Positions 44,161 through 51,788 of a DNA stretch of 61,007 nucleotides are shown here, piece after piece. The notes below the pieces were generated by a model, which worked only from the letters and a program-made list of their open reading frames with translations, was not told the origin of the DNA and ran no database searches. The stretch's first letter is position 1. Each line of letters begins with the position of its first letter. The position numbers were made by a program, and so were the translations under genes. The DNA is from an uncultured Prevotellaceae bacterium (GTDB lineage Bacteria > Bacteroidota > Bacteroidia > Bacteroidales > Bacteroidaceae). The stretch covers positions 1 to 61,007 of the forward strand of contig ONMA01000015.1 in NCBI GenBank assembly GCA_900318815.1, read 5' to 3'.

Positions 44161-45123
44161 ATGAAACGATTCTCATTCGATAAAATTATCGGATTAACGC
44201 TCATTTTAGGCTTGTTCCTCGCATGTGGGAACAAGCCTAAAAATGGTCAAACCGCCTACGACTATGAGGCGGCGGCCAGTTTCTTCACGGCCGACGAGAG
44301 CTTCTTCCCCATCCTTGACGAAGAACTTGACGTCTACCAGACGCTACATGCCCAGGGCGAGCTCAAGGCTGAATACACCAGTCAGGAGGATGCCATGGAG
44401 AAGCTCATGAAAAACGAGACATGGCTGGCGTTCACTACGCGCGACTTTACCGAGAAGGAACTGCAGAACCTGAAGGCCCGCAAGTTCCTGCCGCGCACCA
44501 TTCCCATCGCTTACGACGGTCTGGCCATTATCGTCAACAACTCCAATCCCGACACGCTCATCACCGTGAAAGACTTTGCCCGCATCCTGAGTGGCGAGGT
44601 AAAGGAGTGGAAGGAGGTCTATCCCAACTCCAAGTTAGGAGAATTTGACGTTGTGTTCGACAATCCCAAGTCAAGCACCGTGCGCTATTGCGTTGACTCC
44701 ATTCTCGGCGGTAAGCCCATCAACAGTGCCAATATCGGTGCCGTGATGAAGAGTGCCGAGGTGGTCGACTATGTGGAGAATCACAAGAATGCCATCGGCA
44801 TCATTGGTTCCAACTGGCTCAACGACAAGCGCGACACGACCAATGTCACCTTTAAGAAAGAAATCACCGTCATGAAGGTATCGAAACTCGATTCGGCCAC
44901 CGTCTACAATAGCTGGCGACCCTATCAGTTCTACCTATACAACGGCAACTACCCGCTTATCCGCACCATCTATGCGCTCCTCAACGAGCCGCGTAGCGGC
45001 GTGCCTTCCGGGTTTGCCCATTTCTGCCGCCTGCCCAAGGGTCAGCTCATCATCTTCAAGGCTGGTCTGCTCCCCATTCAGGGCAACATGAACGTCAGGG
45101 AGGTCATGGTCAGCTCGGAGTGA
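44161..45123 (+). CDS. PstS-like substrate-binding lipoprotein
   Basis: A 320-residue lipoprotein (lipobox LFLACG) of the PBP-like PstS family: ARILSGEVKEWKEVYPNS and NPKSSTVRYCVDSILGG are motifs of phosphate-binding proteins, here with NAIGIIGSNWL. No pst permease genes follow, and the gene is embedded between tonB and a TPR gene, 15 nt after tonB. A role linked to TonB function or phosphate-type ligand sensing, rather than ABC uptake, is inferred from the conserved neighbourhood. Confidence 0.85.
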   Translation: MKRFSFDKIIGLTLILGLFLACGNKPKNGQTAYDYEAAASFFTADESFFPILDEELDVYQTLHAQGELKAEYTSQEDAMEKLMKNETWLAFTTRDFTEKELQNLKARKFLPRTIPIAYDGLAIIVNNSNPDTLITVKDFARILSGEVKEWKEVYPNSKLGEFDVVFDNPKSSTVRYCVDSILGGKPINSANIGAVMKSAEVVDYVENHKNAIGIIGSNWLNDKRDTTNVTFKKEITVMKVSKLDSATVYNSWRPYQFYLYNGNYPLIRTIYALLNEPRSGVPSGFAHFCRLPKGQLIIFKAGLLPIQGNMNVREVMVSSE

Positions 45124-45203
45124 GTAAACCTTTTCACCTTTCTTTCGTCAATTAATAAAGAGAGTATTAACGTGAAGTGTAACATAAAGTAATAACAGAA
45201 GTT

Positions 45204-46634
45204 ATGAAAGCAATTAAATATTTGTTTGTCGGAGCCCTGATGCTCAGTCTCAGTGCTCCTGTTGTCGCCCAGGACAACAAGGCCGCCATCGACGAAGCTA
45301 TCCAGCTGGTCAAGGACAAGGCCGATGCGAAATTAGTGAAGGCTTTTGCCAAGAAGTACAAGAAGAACGGCGAGGTGCTCACGGGTCTGGCCCGTGCCTA
45401 CTACGAGCAGGAAGACACCGCCAATGCAGCTGTCTATGCCCAGCAGGCTTCTACCTTGAAGTATGCTCCCGCATACGTGCTGTTAGGCGACATTGCCGCC
45501 CTTGCCGATGATGGTGGTCGTGCCGGACAGATGTACCAGCAGGCTATGTACTTCGACCCCAAACTGCCTGAAGCCTACACCAAGTATGCCACGATGTACA
45601 GCAAGATCGACCCTGCTGGTGCCATCTCTAAGCTGGAAGAACTCCGTACCAATGTGCCCGACTATCCCGTCGACCTGAACCTGGCCAAGCTCTACACCAA
45701 GGCCAACAAGATGGACGAGGCTATCAGCTCATACGAGAAGTGGTACAGCACCACCGACTACAGCAAGAAGGAGCCGGGCGATGTGGCTGGCTATGCACTC
45801 ATTCACTACATGAAGAAGAACTACGACAAGAGTATGAATATTGTCAAGGAGGCTTCCGAGAAGTATCCTCGCAGCTCGTCCATCAACCGTATCGGCCTGA
45901 TGAACACCGTGGCCCAGGAGAAGTTTGAGGATGCTCTGTTCTGGGGCGACCGTCTCTTCAACAAGTCCGACTCGTCGAACTTCAACGACTTCGACTACAC
46001 GAACTATGCTGCCGCCTACGTTGGCACCGCCAAATACGATGAGGCCATTGAACTCTATCGCAAGGGTATGGAAGTCAGTAAGGCCGATGCCGATGCAGTG
46101 AACAACCTGCGCAAGGACATCTCTGAGGCCTATATGAAGAAGGGTGATTTCGACAAGGCCGTTGCCGAGTATCGCAGCTATCTGGACAATACGTCGAAGA
46201 AGACCGCCAGTGACTACAGTGCACTGGCCGAGATGTACTACAAGCACGCTGCCGACCTCGAGGGCGAGGAGCAGAAGGCTTCTATCCGCGAGGCCGACAA
46301 ACTCTATGCCGAGGTGGAAGAGCTGTTTGCCAACAATGTCGACGTGCTGGCCTACGTGCTGAACCGTCGTGGTACGCTCAACGTGATTCTCGATCCCGAT
46401 TCCAAGGAAGGTCTCGCCAAGCCCGTCTTCGAGAAGCTCATGCAGCTGATGGAAGAAAAGGCCGACCGTACCGATGCCGACAACAAGAAGCTCGTTACTT
46501 GCTATCGTTATATGATGTCTTACGACCTTCTGGTGGCTGACGACAAGCAGGCAGCTCGCAGCTGGGCCGAGAAGATTCTCACGGTTGACCCCACCAACGA
46601 GCAGGCTACTCAGGTGCTTGAGAATATTAAGTAA
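45204..46634 (+). CDS. Secreted TPR protein of the TonB cluster
   Basis: A 476-residue protein with a signal peptide (MKAIKYLFVGALMLSLSAPVVAQ) and TPR repeats along the whole length (e.g. AYYEQEDTANAAVYAQQASTL, PEAYTKYATMYSKIDPAGAI, KGDFDKAVAEYRSYLDNT). It is the last gene of the cluster and is followed by a terminator. It presumably scaffolds periplasmic partners of the ExbBD-TonB machinery (inference). Confidence 0.88.
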   Translation: MKAIKYLFVGALMLSLSAPVVAQDNKAAIDEAIQLVKDKADAKLVKAFAKKYKKNGEVLTGLARAYYEQEDTANAAVYAQQASTLKYAPAYVLLGDIAALADDGGRAGQMYQQAMYFDPKLPEAYTKYATMYSKIDPAGAISKLEELRTNVPDYPVDLNLAKLYTKANKMDEAISSYEKWYSTTDYSKKEPGDVAGYALIHYMKKNYDKSMNIVKEASEKYPRSSSINRIGLMNTVAQEKFEDALFWGDRLFNKSDSSNFNDFDYTNYAAAYVGTAKYDEAIELYRKGMEVSKADADAVNNLRKDISEAYMKKGDFDKAVAEYRSYLDNTSKKTASDYSALAEMYYKHAADLEGEEQKASIREADKLYAEVEELFANNVDVLAYVLNRRGTLNVILDPDSKEGLAKPVFEKLMQLMEEKADRTDADNKKLVTCYRYMMSYDLLVADDKQAARSWAEKILTVDPTNEQATQVLENIK

Positions 46635-46663
46635 TTGTTTTTTTTCTTTTCATAATTTGTTTG

Positions 46664-46697
46664 CCGTCAGGGGACTCGTTCCCTGGCGGTTTTTTTG
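46664..46697 (+). terminator. Terminator of the TonB cluster
   Basis: CCGTCAGGG pairs with CCCTGGCGG (one G-U) around a 7-nt loop, followed by seven T. In the remaining 250 nt to the next gene, a TAACTTTG box at 46933-46940 sits 9 nt before the next start; nothing else is seen. Confidence 0.9.
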
Positions 46698-46948
46698 TAT
46701 AGCGGGATGCGTTGAACAAGGGTATGGACAATAAAAAAGGGTCGCCGCTGCGACCCAACCTTTGTTAACCTTAAATCTAATACTATGAAAAACACGTTGC
46801 AAAGTTACAAACTTTCACGAAACCTGCAAGAAAAGTTTCAGATTATTAGTGTGGTTTGAATAATTAATTGATGTAGGTCAACACCCCTCACAAAATTACA
46901 GAGAAAAATTAGGCTGTTCGGCTTATTTTACCTAACTTTGCAAGAGTT

Positions 46949-47944
46949 ATGGAAAATCAGTATATCAAGCAGTTCCCCGAGCTCTTTGCGGGGAAGAAGA
47001 TTCTCTACGTTCACGGCTTCGGTTCCAGCGGCCAGTCGGGCACGGTTGGCCGTCTGCGTCAGGTGTTGCCCCAGGCCATAGTCATTGCCCCCGACCTGCC
47101 CGTTCATCCCGAAGAGGCCCTTGCCCTGTTGCATGAGGTGTGCCGCCAGGAGTGCCCCGACCTCATTATCGGCACCTCAATGGGTGGCATGTATGCCGAG
47201 CAGTTGCGCGGCTTCGACCGCATCCTCACCAATCCGGCCTTCAACATTGCCGACACCATGAGCGAACATGGTCTCACGGGCAAGCAGCAGTTCTTCTCGC
47301 CCCGACAGGACGGCGTGCAGGAGTTCTACGTCGACAAGCCCTTGGTGAAGGAGTACCGCCTGGCCACGGAACAGAACTTCCAGGGCATTGATGCTGAGGA
47401 ACAGCGTCGCGTCTACGGTCTCTTTGGCGACGAAGACCCGCTGGTACACACCCGCGAGCTGTTCGCCCAGCACTATCCGCAGGCCATTAGCTTCCATGGC
47501 GAGCACCGCATGGACGACCGTTCGTTCATGCACTCCGTGCTGCCCGTCATCCGTTGGATCGACGACCGCCAGGAAGGTCGCGAGCGTCCTATTATATATA
47601 TAGGTATAGAGACGCTGAAAGACTCCTACGGCAAGCCCGCCAGCTCTGTTCAGAAGGCCGTGCGCCTGCTCATCGAGCACTATCAGGTCTTTTTCGTTGC
47701 CCCCTCCTCGTCGGCCAATCCTTCCTCGTTGACCGAAGCCATGTCGTGGCTTTCCGAGTATATCAACGTACCAGCCTGGGGACACACCGTCTTCACCAAC
47801 CAGCGTCATCTGCTCTATGGCGACTACCTCATCGAGTCCGAATCTACCAAGGACTCCATGGCCACCCGCTTAGCCTACGGCAGCGACACCTTCAAGACCT
47901 GGGAGGACATTATCGAGTATTTCTCCCGTCTTGGTGGACAGTAA
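46949..47944 (+). CDS. YqiA-like alpha/beta hydrolase fused to a HAD-like nucleotidase remnant
   Basis: A 331-residue fusion. Residues 1-210 are a YqiA/YcfP-type esterase: YVHGFGSSGQSG (oxyanion region), nucleophile Ser in IIGTSMGGMYAEQ (about S74), Asp in FGDEDPLVH and His in EHRMDD. Residues about 215-331 (YIGIETLKDSYGKPASSVQKA, then FVAPSSSANPSSLTEAMSWL and VFTNQRHLLYGDYLIESES) resemble the 5'(3')-deoxyribonucleotidase HAD fold, but IGIETL lacks the DxDxT catalytic aspartates, so that half is probably inactive or binding-only. The substrate is unknown. Monocistronic: convergent with metY. Confidence 0.78.
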   Translation: MENQYIKQFPELFAGKKILYVHGFGSSGQSGTVGRLRQVLPQAIVIAPDLPVHPEEALALLHEVCRQECPDLIIGTSMGGMYAEQLRGFDRILTNPAFNIADTMSEHGLTGKQQFFSPRQDGVQEFYVDKPLVKEYRLATEQNFQGIDAEEQRRVYGLFGDEDPLVHTRELFAQHYPQAISFHGEHRMDDRSFMHSVLPVIRWIDDRQEGRERPIIYIGIETLKDSYGKPASSVQKAVRLLIEHYQVFFVAPSSSANPSSLTEAMSWLSEYINVPAWGHTVFTNQRHLLYGDYLIESESTKDSMATRLAYGSDTFKTWEDIIEYFSRLGGQ

Positions 47945-47983
47945 CAATGAATTAACCACAACGGATTTCACGGACTTTTGTAA

Positions 47984-48059
47984 ACAACGGATTTCACGGA
48001 TTAAACGGATTTAAGCTCAGCTACTTTGAAAAATCCGTTTAATCCGTGAAATCCGTTGT
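47984..48059. terminator. Large bidirectional terminator hairpin
   Basis: A perfect 29-bp inverted repeat (47984-48012 with 48031-48059) with an 18-nt loop between convergent genes. A shorter direct copy of the first 18 nt of the arm precedes it at 47957-47974. Confidence 0.85.
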
Positions 48060-48085
48060 GTTTAATTACGACACACCCGTATGCC

Positions 48086-49369
48086 TTATATCTTGCTCAG
48101 TGCCTGCTTGATGTCGTCCAGGATGTCCTCCACGTCCTCAATACCTACTGAGAGGCGAATCAGGTCGGGGGCCACGCCAGCCTGACGCAGCTGTTCGTCG
48201 CTCAACTGACGGTGGGTATGACTGGCGGGATGCAGCACGCAGGTGCGGGCATCGGCCACGTGGGTCACGATGTTGATCATTTCCAGGGAGTCCATCCACT
48301 TGATGGCCGTCTCGCGGGTACCCTTCAGACCGAAGGCTATCACGCCACACGACCCCTGCGGCAGGTACTTCTGTCCCGTCTCATAGTAGCGGTCGTCCTT
48401 CAGTCCGCAGTAATGAACCCATGCCACCTTCTCATTGTCGTGCAGGAACTCGGCCACGCGCTGAGCGTTCTTGCAGTGCTGTGCCATGCGCAGGTGCAGC
48501 GTCTGCAGGCCTAAGTTCAGCAGGAACGAGTTCTGCGGAGCGGGAATAGAACCAAGATCGCGCATCAGCTGTGCCACCAACTTCGTGGTAAAGCCCATCT
48601 TACCGAAAGCCTTCACGTAGGTCAGGCCGTGGTACGATTCATCAGGCGTGGTAAGTCCGGGGAACTTCTCGGCATGCTCTAACCAGTCGAAGTTGCCACT
48701 GTCCACCACGGCACCGCCCACCTGTGTGGCCAAGCCATCCATATACTTCGTGGTGCTGTGGGTCACGATGTCGGCTCCCCACTCAAAGGGGCGGCAGTTG
48801 ATAGGCGTGGCAAAGGTGTTGTCTACGATGAGGGGCACGCCGTTCTTGTGGGCGATGCGGGCAAACTTCTCGATGTCGAGCACGGCGCAGCCGGGGTTCG
48901 AGATGGTCTCGCCGAAGAGTGCCTTCGTGTTCGGGCGGAAGGCCGCCTGAATCTCTTCCTCCGAAGCCTCGGGGTTCACAAACGTACACTCAATGCCCAG
49001 CTTCTTCAGCGTCACGCCAAAGAGGTTGTAGGTGCCGCCATAAATCTCATTCGACGTGACGATATGGTCGCCGGCCTGGCAGATGTTGAACACGGCGTAG
49101 AAGTTGGCAGCCTGTCCGCTGCTGGTCAGCACGCAGCCCACGCCCCCTTCCAGCGTGGCAATCTTTGCGGCCACGGCATCGTTGGTGGGGTTCTGCAGGC
49201 GGGTGTAGAAGTAGCCCTCCTTCTTCAGGTCGAACAGCTTCGCCATTTCGTCGGAGTCGTCATACTTAAAGGTGGTCGACTGCACGATGGGCAGCTCTAT
49301 GGGCTCCCCGTTCTTGGCTTTGTAGCCCGCCTGCACGCAGAGCGAGCCTCTTCTCAGATTCTTTTCCAT
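48086..49369 (-). CDS. metY: O-acetylhomoserine sulfhydrylase
   Basis: A 427-residue PLP enzyme of the Cys/Met metabolism family. It converts O-acetylhomoserine and sulfide to homocysteine. TRLQNPTNDAVAAKIATLEGG, SSGQAANFYAVFNI, VDNTFATPINCRPFEWGADIV and the PLP lysine in HSTTKYMDG (about K210) fit this group; the length (about 425) favours OAH sulfhydrylase over cystathionine synthases (about 390). It stands near metF (50635-51588), so both methionine steps are linked by location. MetY starts 109 nt before the delta-prime gene's stop codon. The gap 49370-49477 holds an 8-bp microsatellite (49413-49450). Confidence 0.9.
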   Translation of the reverse strand: MEKNLRRGSLCVQAGYKAKNGEPIELPIVQSTTFKYDDSDEMAKLFDLKKEGYFYTRLQNPTNDAVAAKIATLEGGVGCVLTSSGQAANFYAVFNICQAGDHIVTSNEIYGGTYNLFGVTLKKLGIECTFVNPEASEEEIQAAFRPNTKALFGETISNPGCAVLDIEKFARIAHKNGVPLIVDNTFATPINCRPFEWGADIVTHSTTKYMDGLATQVGGAVVDSGNFDWLEHAEKFPGLTTPDESYHGLTYVKAFGKMGFTTKLVAQLMRDLGSIPAPQNSFLLNLGLQTLHLRMAQHCKNAQRVAEFLHDNEKVAWVHYCGLKDDRYYETGQKYLPQGSCGVIAFGLKGTRETAIKWMDSLEMINIVTHVADARTCVLHPASHTHRQLSDEQLRQAGVAPDLIRLSVGIEDVEDILDDIKQALSKI

Positions 49370-49412
49370 TTTTCTTGTTATGTGATTGATTTATTAATAC
49401 GTATTATTGGTC

Positions 49413-49450
49413 GGGGGTACGAGGGTACGGAGGTGCGGGGGTACGAGGAC
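49413..49450. repeat. 8-bp microsatellite
   Basis: Four to five units of gggtacga/gggtacgg/aggtgcgg upstream of metY. Confidence 0.7.
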
Positions 49451-49477
49451 ACTATGTACGCGGTGCGAGAACACTTC

Positions 49478-50638
49478 TTACTGCTTCTGTAGGAGCAGGA
49501 CAATCATTTGCAGGGCGAAGTCGAAGAAGACAATCTTCGCGTTGGCGTTCTGTCCGATGTCGCGGTTAGCCTTGTTAGCCAGGTCGTAGATGGCCAGCAC
49601 ATTGGTCTCGTTGACAAACCGGGCGAAGTTGCAGGCGAAGTCCTCCTCCTTCTGTGTCATGTAGCACAGCTCCTGATGCTGGAAGTTATACATGAAGTTC
49701 TCGCGGATGAGCGAGAGGAAATAGCCCAGGAAGCGTCGTTGCTTCTCCCTTCCGAAGGTACTCATCGTCTCGCTCCACTTCTTCAGTTCGTGAATCTTCC
49801 GTTGGTAGGCCAGTCGCATCAGCGAGATGAAGAGGTCCAGGAACTGCTCGTTCTCCGTGCCCACCTGTAGTTCCTCCATCGCCTTGAGCCAGGAGCCTCC
49901 TGCCAGTCGGCTAATGCGGTGTGCCTGAGTCTCCTCTACTCCGCAACGTTCCACCAGTGCCTTCTCTATCACCTCGGCCTTCAGACGCTTCACGTCGATG
50001 CGCTGCACGCGGCTGCGAATGGTTTCCAGCAGTTTGTCGGGTTCCTCGCACACCATGATGAACACCGTCTGCTGCGGCGGTTCCTCGATGAGCTTCAGCA
50101 GTTTGTTGGCGCAGGCAATGTTCATGCGCTCTGGCAGCCACACAATGCTCACCTTATATCCCCCTTGGCTCGACTTCAGCGACAGCTTGCGCACCAGTTC
50201 GTCGCTCTCACCAGCGGTGATGATGGCCTGCTGGTTCTCGGCTCCCATTGCTGTTGTCCACTCGTCCATCGAGAAGTATGGCCCCTTCATGATGAGCTGG
50301 TGCCATTCGCGGGCAAAGTCGTCGCTCACGGGTATATGGTCCGACCCCATCGAGGGCAGCTTGATGGTGGGATAGGTAAAGTGCAGGTCGGGGTGCTCCA
50401 GCTTGGCGAGCATCGGATGCTCACTATTCTCTCTCCTCTCTCCTCTCTCCACTCTCGACTCTCCTCTCTCCTCTCTCCTCTTATCCAACAGAAAGCACCC
50501 GAAGCTCACGGCAATTGCCAGCTTACCCACGCCCTGCGGCCCGCAGAGCATGATGGCATGTGGCAGGCGGTCTTCGCTCACCATCTGCAGCAGACGCGCC
50601 TTCACCTCGTCCTGTCCTATGACTTCTTCAAACCTCAT
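49478..50638 (-). CDS. holB: DNA polymerase III delta-prime subunit, zinc module replaced by repeats
   Basis: A 386-residue AAA+ clamp-loader subunit: MRFEEVIGQDEVKARL at the start, Walker A CGPQGVGKLA (about 32-41), HPDLHFTYPT, NIACANKLLKLIEEPPQQTVFIMVCEE (sensor 1 region) and ETIRSRVQRI. Where family members have a zinc-binding cysteine cluster, this protein has a charged low-complexity stretch (RREERGESRVERGERRE, about residues 54-70) encoded by a 7-bp tandem repeat. The start at 50638 overlaps the metF stop by 4 nt (ATGA), so it is translationally coupled. The open frame extends 186 nt upstream in metF, but that is not coding. Confidence 0.9.
   Translation of the reverse strand: MRFEEVIGQDEVKARLLQMVSEDRLPHAIMLCGPQGVGKLAIAVSFGCFLLDKRREERGESRVERGERRENSEHPMLAKLEHPDLHFTYPTIKLPSMGSDHIPVSDDFAREWHQLIMKGPYFSMDEWTTAMGAENQQAIITAGESDELVRKLSLKSSQGGYKVSIVWLPERMNIACANKLLKLIEEPPQQTVFIMVCEEPDKLLETIRSRVQRIDVKRLKAEVIEKALVERCGVEETQAHRISRLAGGSWLKAMEELQVGTENEQFLDLFISLMRLAYQRKIHELKKWSETMSTFGREKQRRFLGYFLSLIRENFMYNFQHQELCYMTQKEEDFACNFARFVNETNVLAIYDLANKANRDIGQNANAKIVFFDFALQMIVLLLQKQ
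50425..50480. repeat. Heptanucleotide tandem repeat inside holB
   Basis: Eight 7-bp units; on the gene's strand GAGAGGA, GAGAGGA, GAGTCGA, GAGTGGA and so on. The family is the same as at 18660-18722. Each unit step changes the frame. Confidence 0.9.
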
Positions 50639-51588
50639 TTCAGTCCCTTTACAATTTCCACTACCGACTCCACGGCTCCCATCGTATAGAAATGAATGTC
50701 GCAGATGCCGTGCTGATACAGTTCGCGGCACTGTTGGGTGGTCCATTCCACGCCGAGCCTGCGGGCATCTTCGTCGCTCTTGCACTTCACTATCTCGCGA
50801 GCCAGCGGCTCGGGTATGTCGCAATGGAACGTGCGGGGCACCACCGTCAGCTGGCTCAGTTTTGCCAATGGCTTAATGCCGGGTATGATAGGAATGCTGA
50901 CCCCCATCTGGCGGGCCTTCTCTACAAACGAGAAGTATTTCTCATTGTCGAAGAACAGCTGTGTCACGGCATACTGTGCCCCTAAGTCCTGCTTCTGTTT
51001 CAGGTACTCAATGTCCATTTCCATGTTGGGAGCTTCCTCGTGCTTCTCAGGATAGCAGGCCACGCCGATGTCGAACTTCGGGCCGGGGTTCTTGATGGGC
51101 GTTCCGTCGGCAAAGAAGCCGTCGTTGAACCGCTGCACCTGACGTATCAGGTCGGTGGTGTGGGCATGCCCGCCGGGTGTTGGCTTGAACACCGAGTCGT
51201 CCTTGGCCTTGTCGCCGCGCAGCAGCAGCAGGTCGCGTATGCCTAAGAACTGCAGGTCGAGCAGTTCATATTCAATGTCCTCGACCGTTGCGCCGCTGCA
51301 TATCACGTGTGGCTGCACCGTCACCCCGAAACGTTGCTGTATGGCAGCCGCCACGGCAATGGTGCCCGGACGACGGCGCACACGGCTGCGCTCATAGCGT
51401 CCGTCGCCCAGCTCCTTGTACACATACTCGCTGTGGTGCGTCGTGATGTTGATAAAGGCGGGGGTCAGTTCGCACAGCCTTTCTATGTCGGCAAAAAGCC
51501 GTTCCGTGCCCGTCCCCTTCAGCGGGGGCAGCACTTCAAACGAAAATTCTCTCTTCTTCGCTGTATTGATAATGTTTGCTACTGCCAT
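50635..51588 (-). CDS. metF: 5,10-methylenetetrahydrofolate reductase
   Basis: A 317-residue MetF: FSFEVLPPLKGTG with the catalytic glutamate, FINITTHHSEYVY, PHVICSGATVEDIEYELLDL, LLLLRGD and YPEKHEEAPNMEMDIEYLKQKQDLGAQYAVTQLFFD are conserved TIM-barrel and FAD-binding segments. It reduces methylene-THF to methyl-THF for methionine synthesis. It is monocistronic or leads a two-gene operon with holB. Two methionine-related genes flank holB. Confidence 0.95.
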   Translation of the reverse strand: MAVANIINTAKKREFSFEVLPPLKGTGTERLFADIERLCELTPAFINITTHHSEYVYKELGDGRYERSRVRRRPGTIAVAAAIQQRFGVTVQPHVICSGATVEDIEYELLDLQFLGIRDLLLLRGDKAKDDSVFKPTPGGHAHTTDLIRQVQRFNDGFFADGTPIKNPGPKFDIGVACYPEKHEEAPNMEMDIEYLKQKQDLGAQYAVTQLFFDNEKYFSFVEKARQMGVSIPIIPGIKPLAKLSQLTVVPRTFHCDIPEPLAREIVKCKSDEDARRLGVEWTTQQCRELYQHGICDIHFYTMGAVESVVEIVKGLK

Positions 51589-51610
51589 AGTCTATTCAGA
51601 AAGTCGGCTG

Positions 51611-51642
51611 CAAAATTACGAAAAAAAAAGGGGCAAAACAAA
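51611..51642 (-). promoter_or_regulatory. Promoter of metF-holB
   Basis: Minus strand TTTG (51639-51642), 20 nt, TAATTTTG (51611-51618), 23 nt before the start. Confidence 0.65.
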
Positions 51643-51701
51643 ACAAACGGCGCAATTTTTACGTTTTTACCTATCCGTTGGTGTGGTTTTTTCGTTTTTG
51701 T

Positions 51702-51732
51702 TTTGTCAGTTCGGGAAAAGCATGTAATTTTG
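51702..51732 (+). promoter_or_regulatory. Promoter of the BspA-like gene
   Basis: TTTG (51702-51705), 19 nt, TAATTTTG (51725-51732), 57 nt before the start. Back to back with the metF promoter. Confidence 0.7.
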
Positions 51733-51788
51733 TAGATTAAAATCAACTGTTTTGCAGATTCTTACAAATTAACTAAACTGAATAAAGT

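Noticed and set aside
48086-51588. SAM riboswitch upstream of metY or metF
   Set aside because: The gaps before both genes contain only promoter-like boxes or an 8-bp microsatellite; no conserved riboswitch core was visible.
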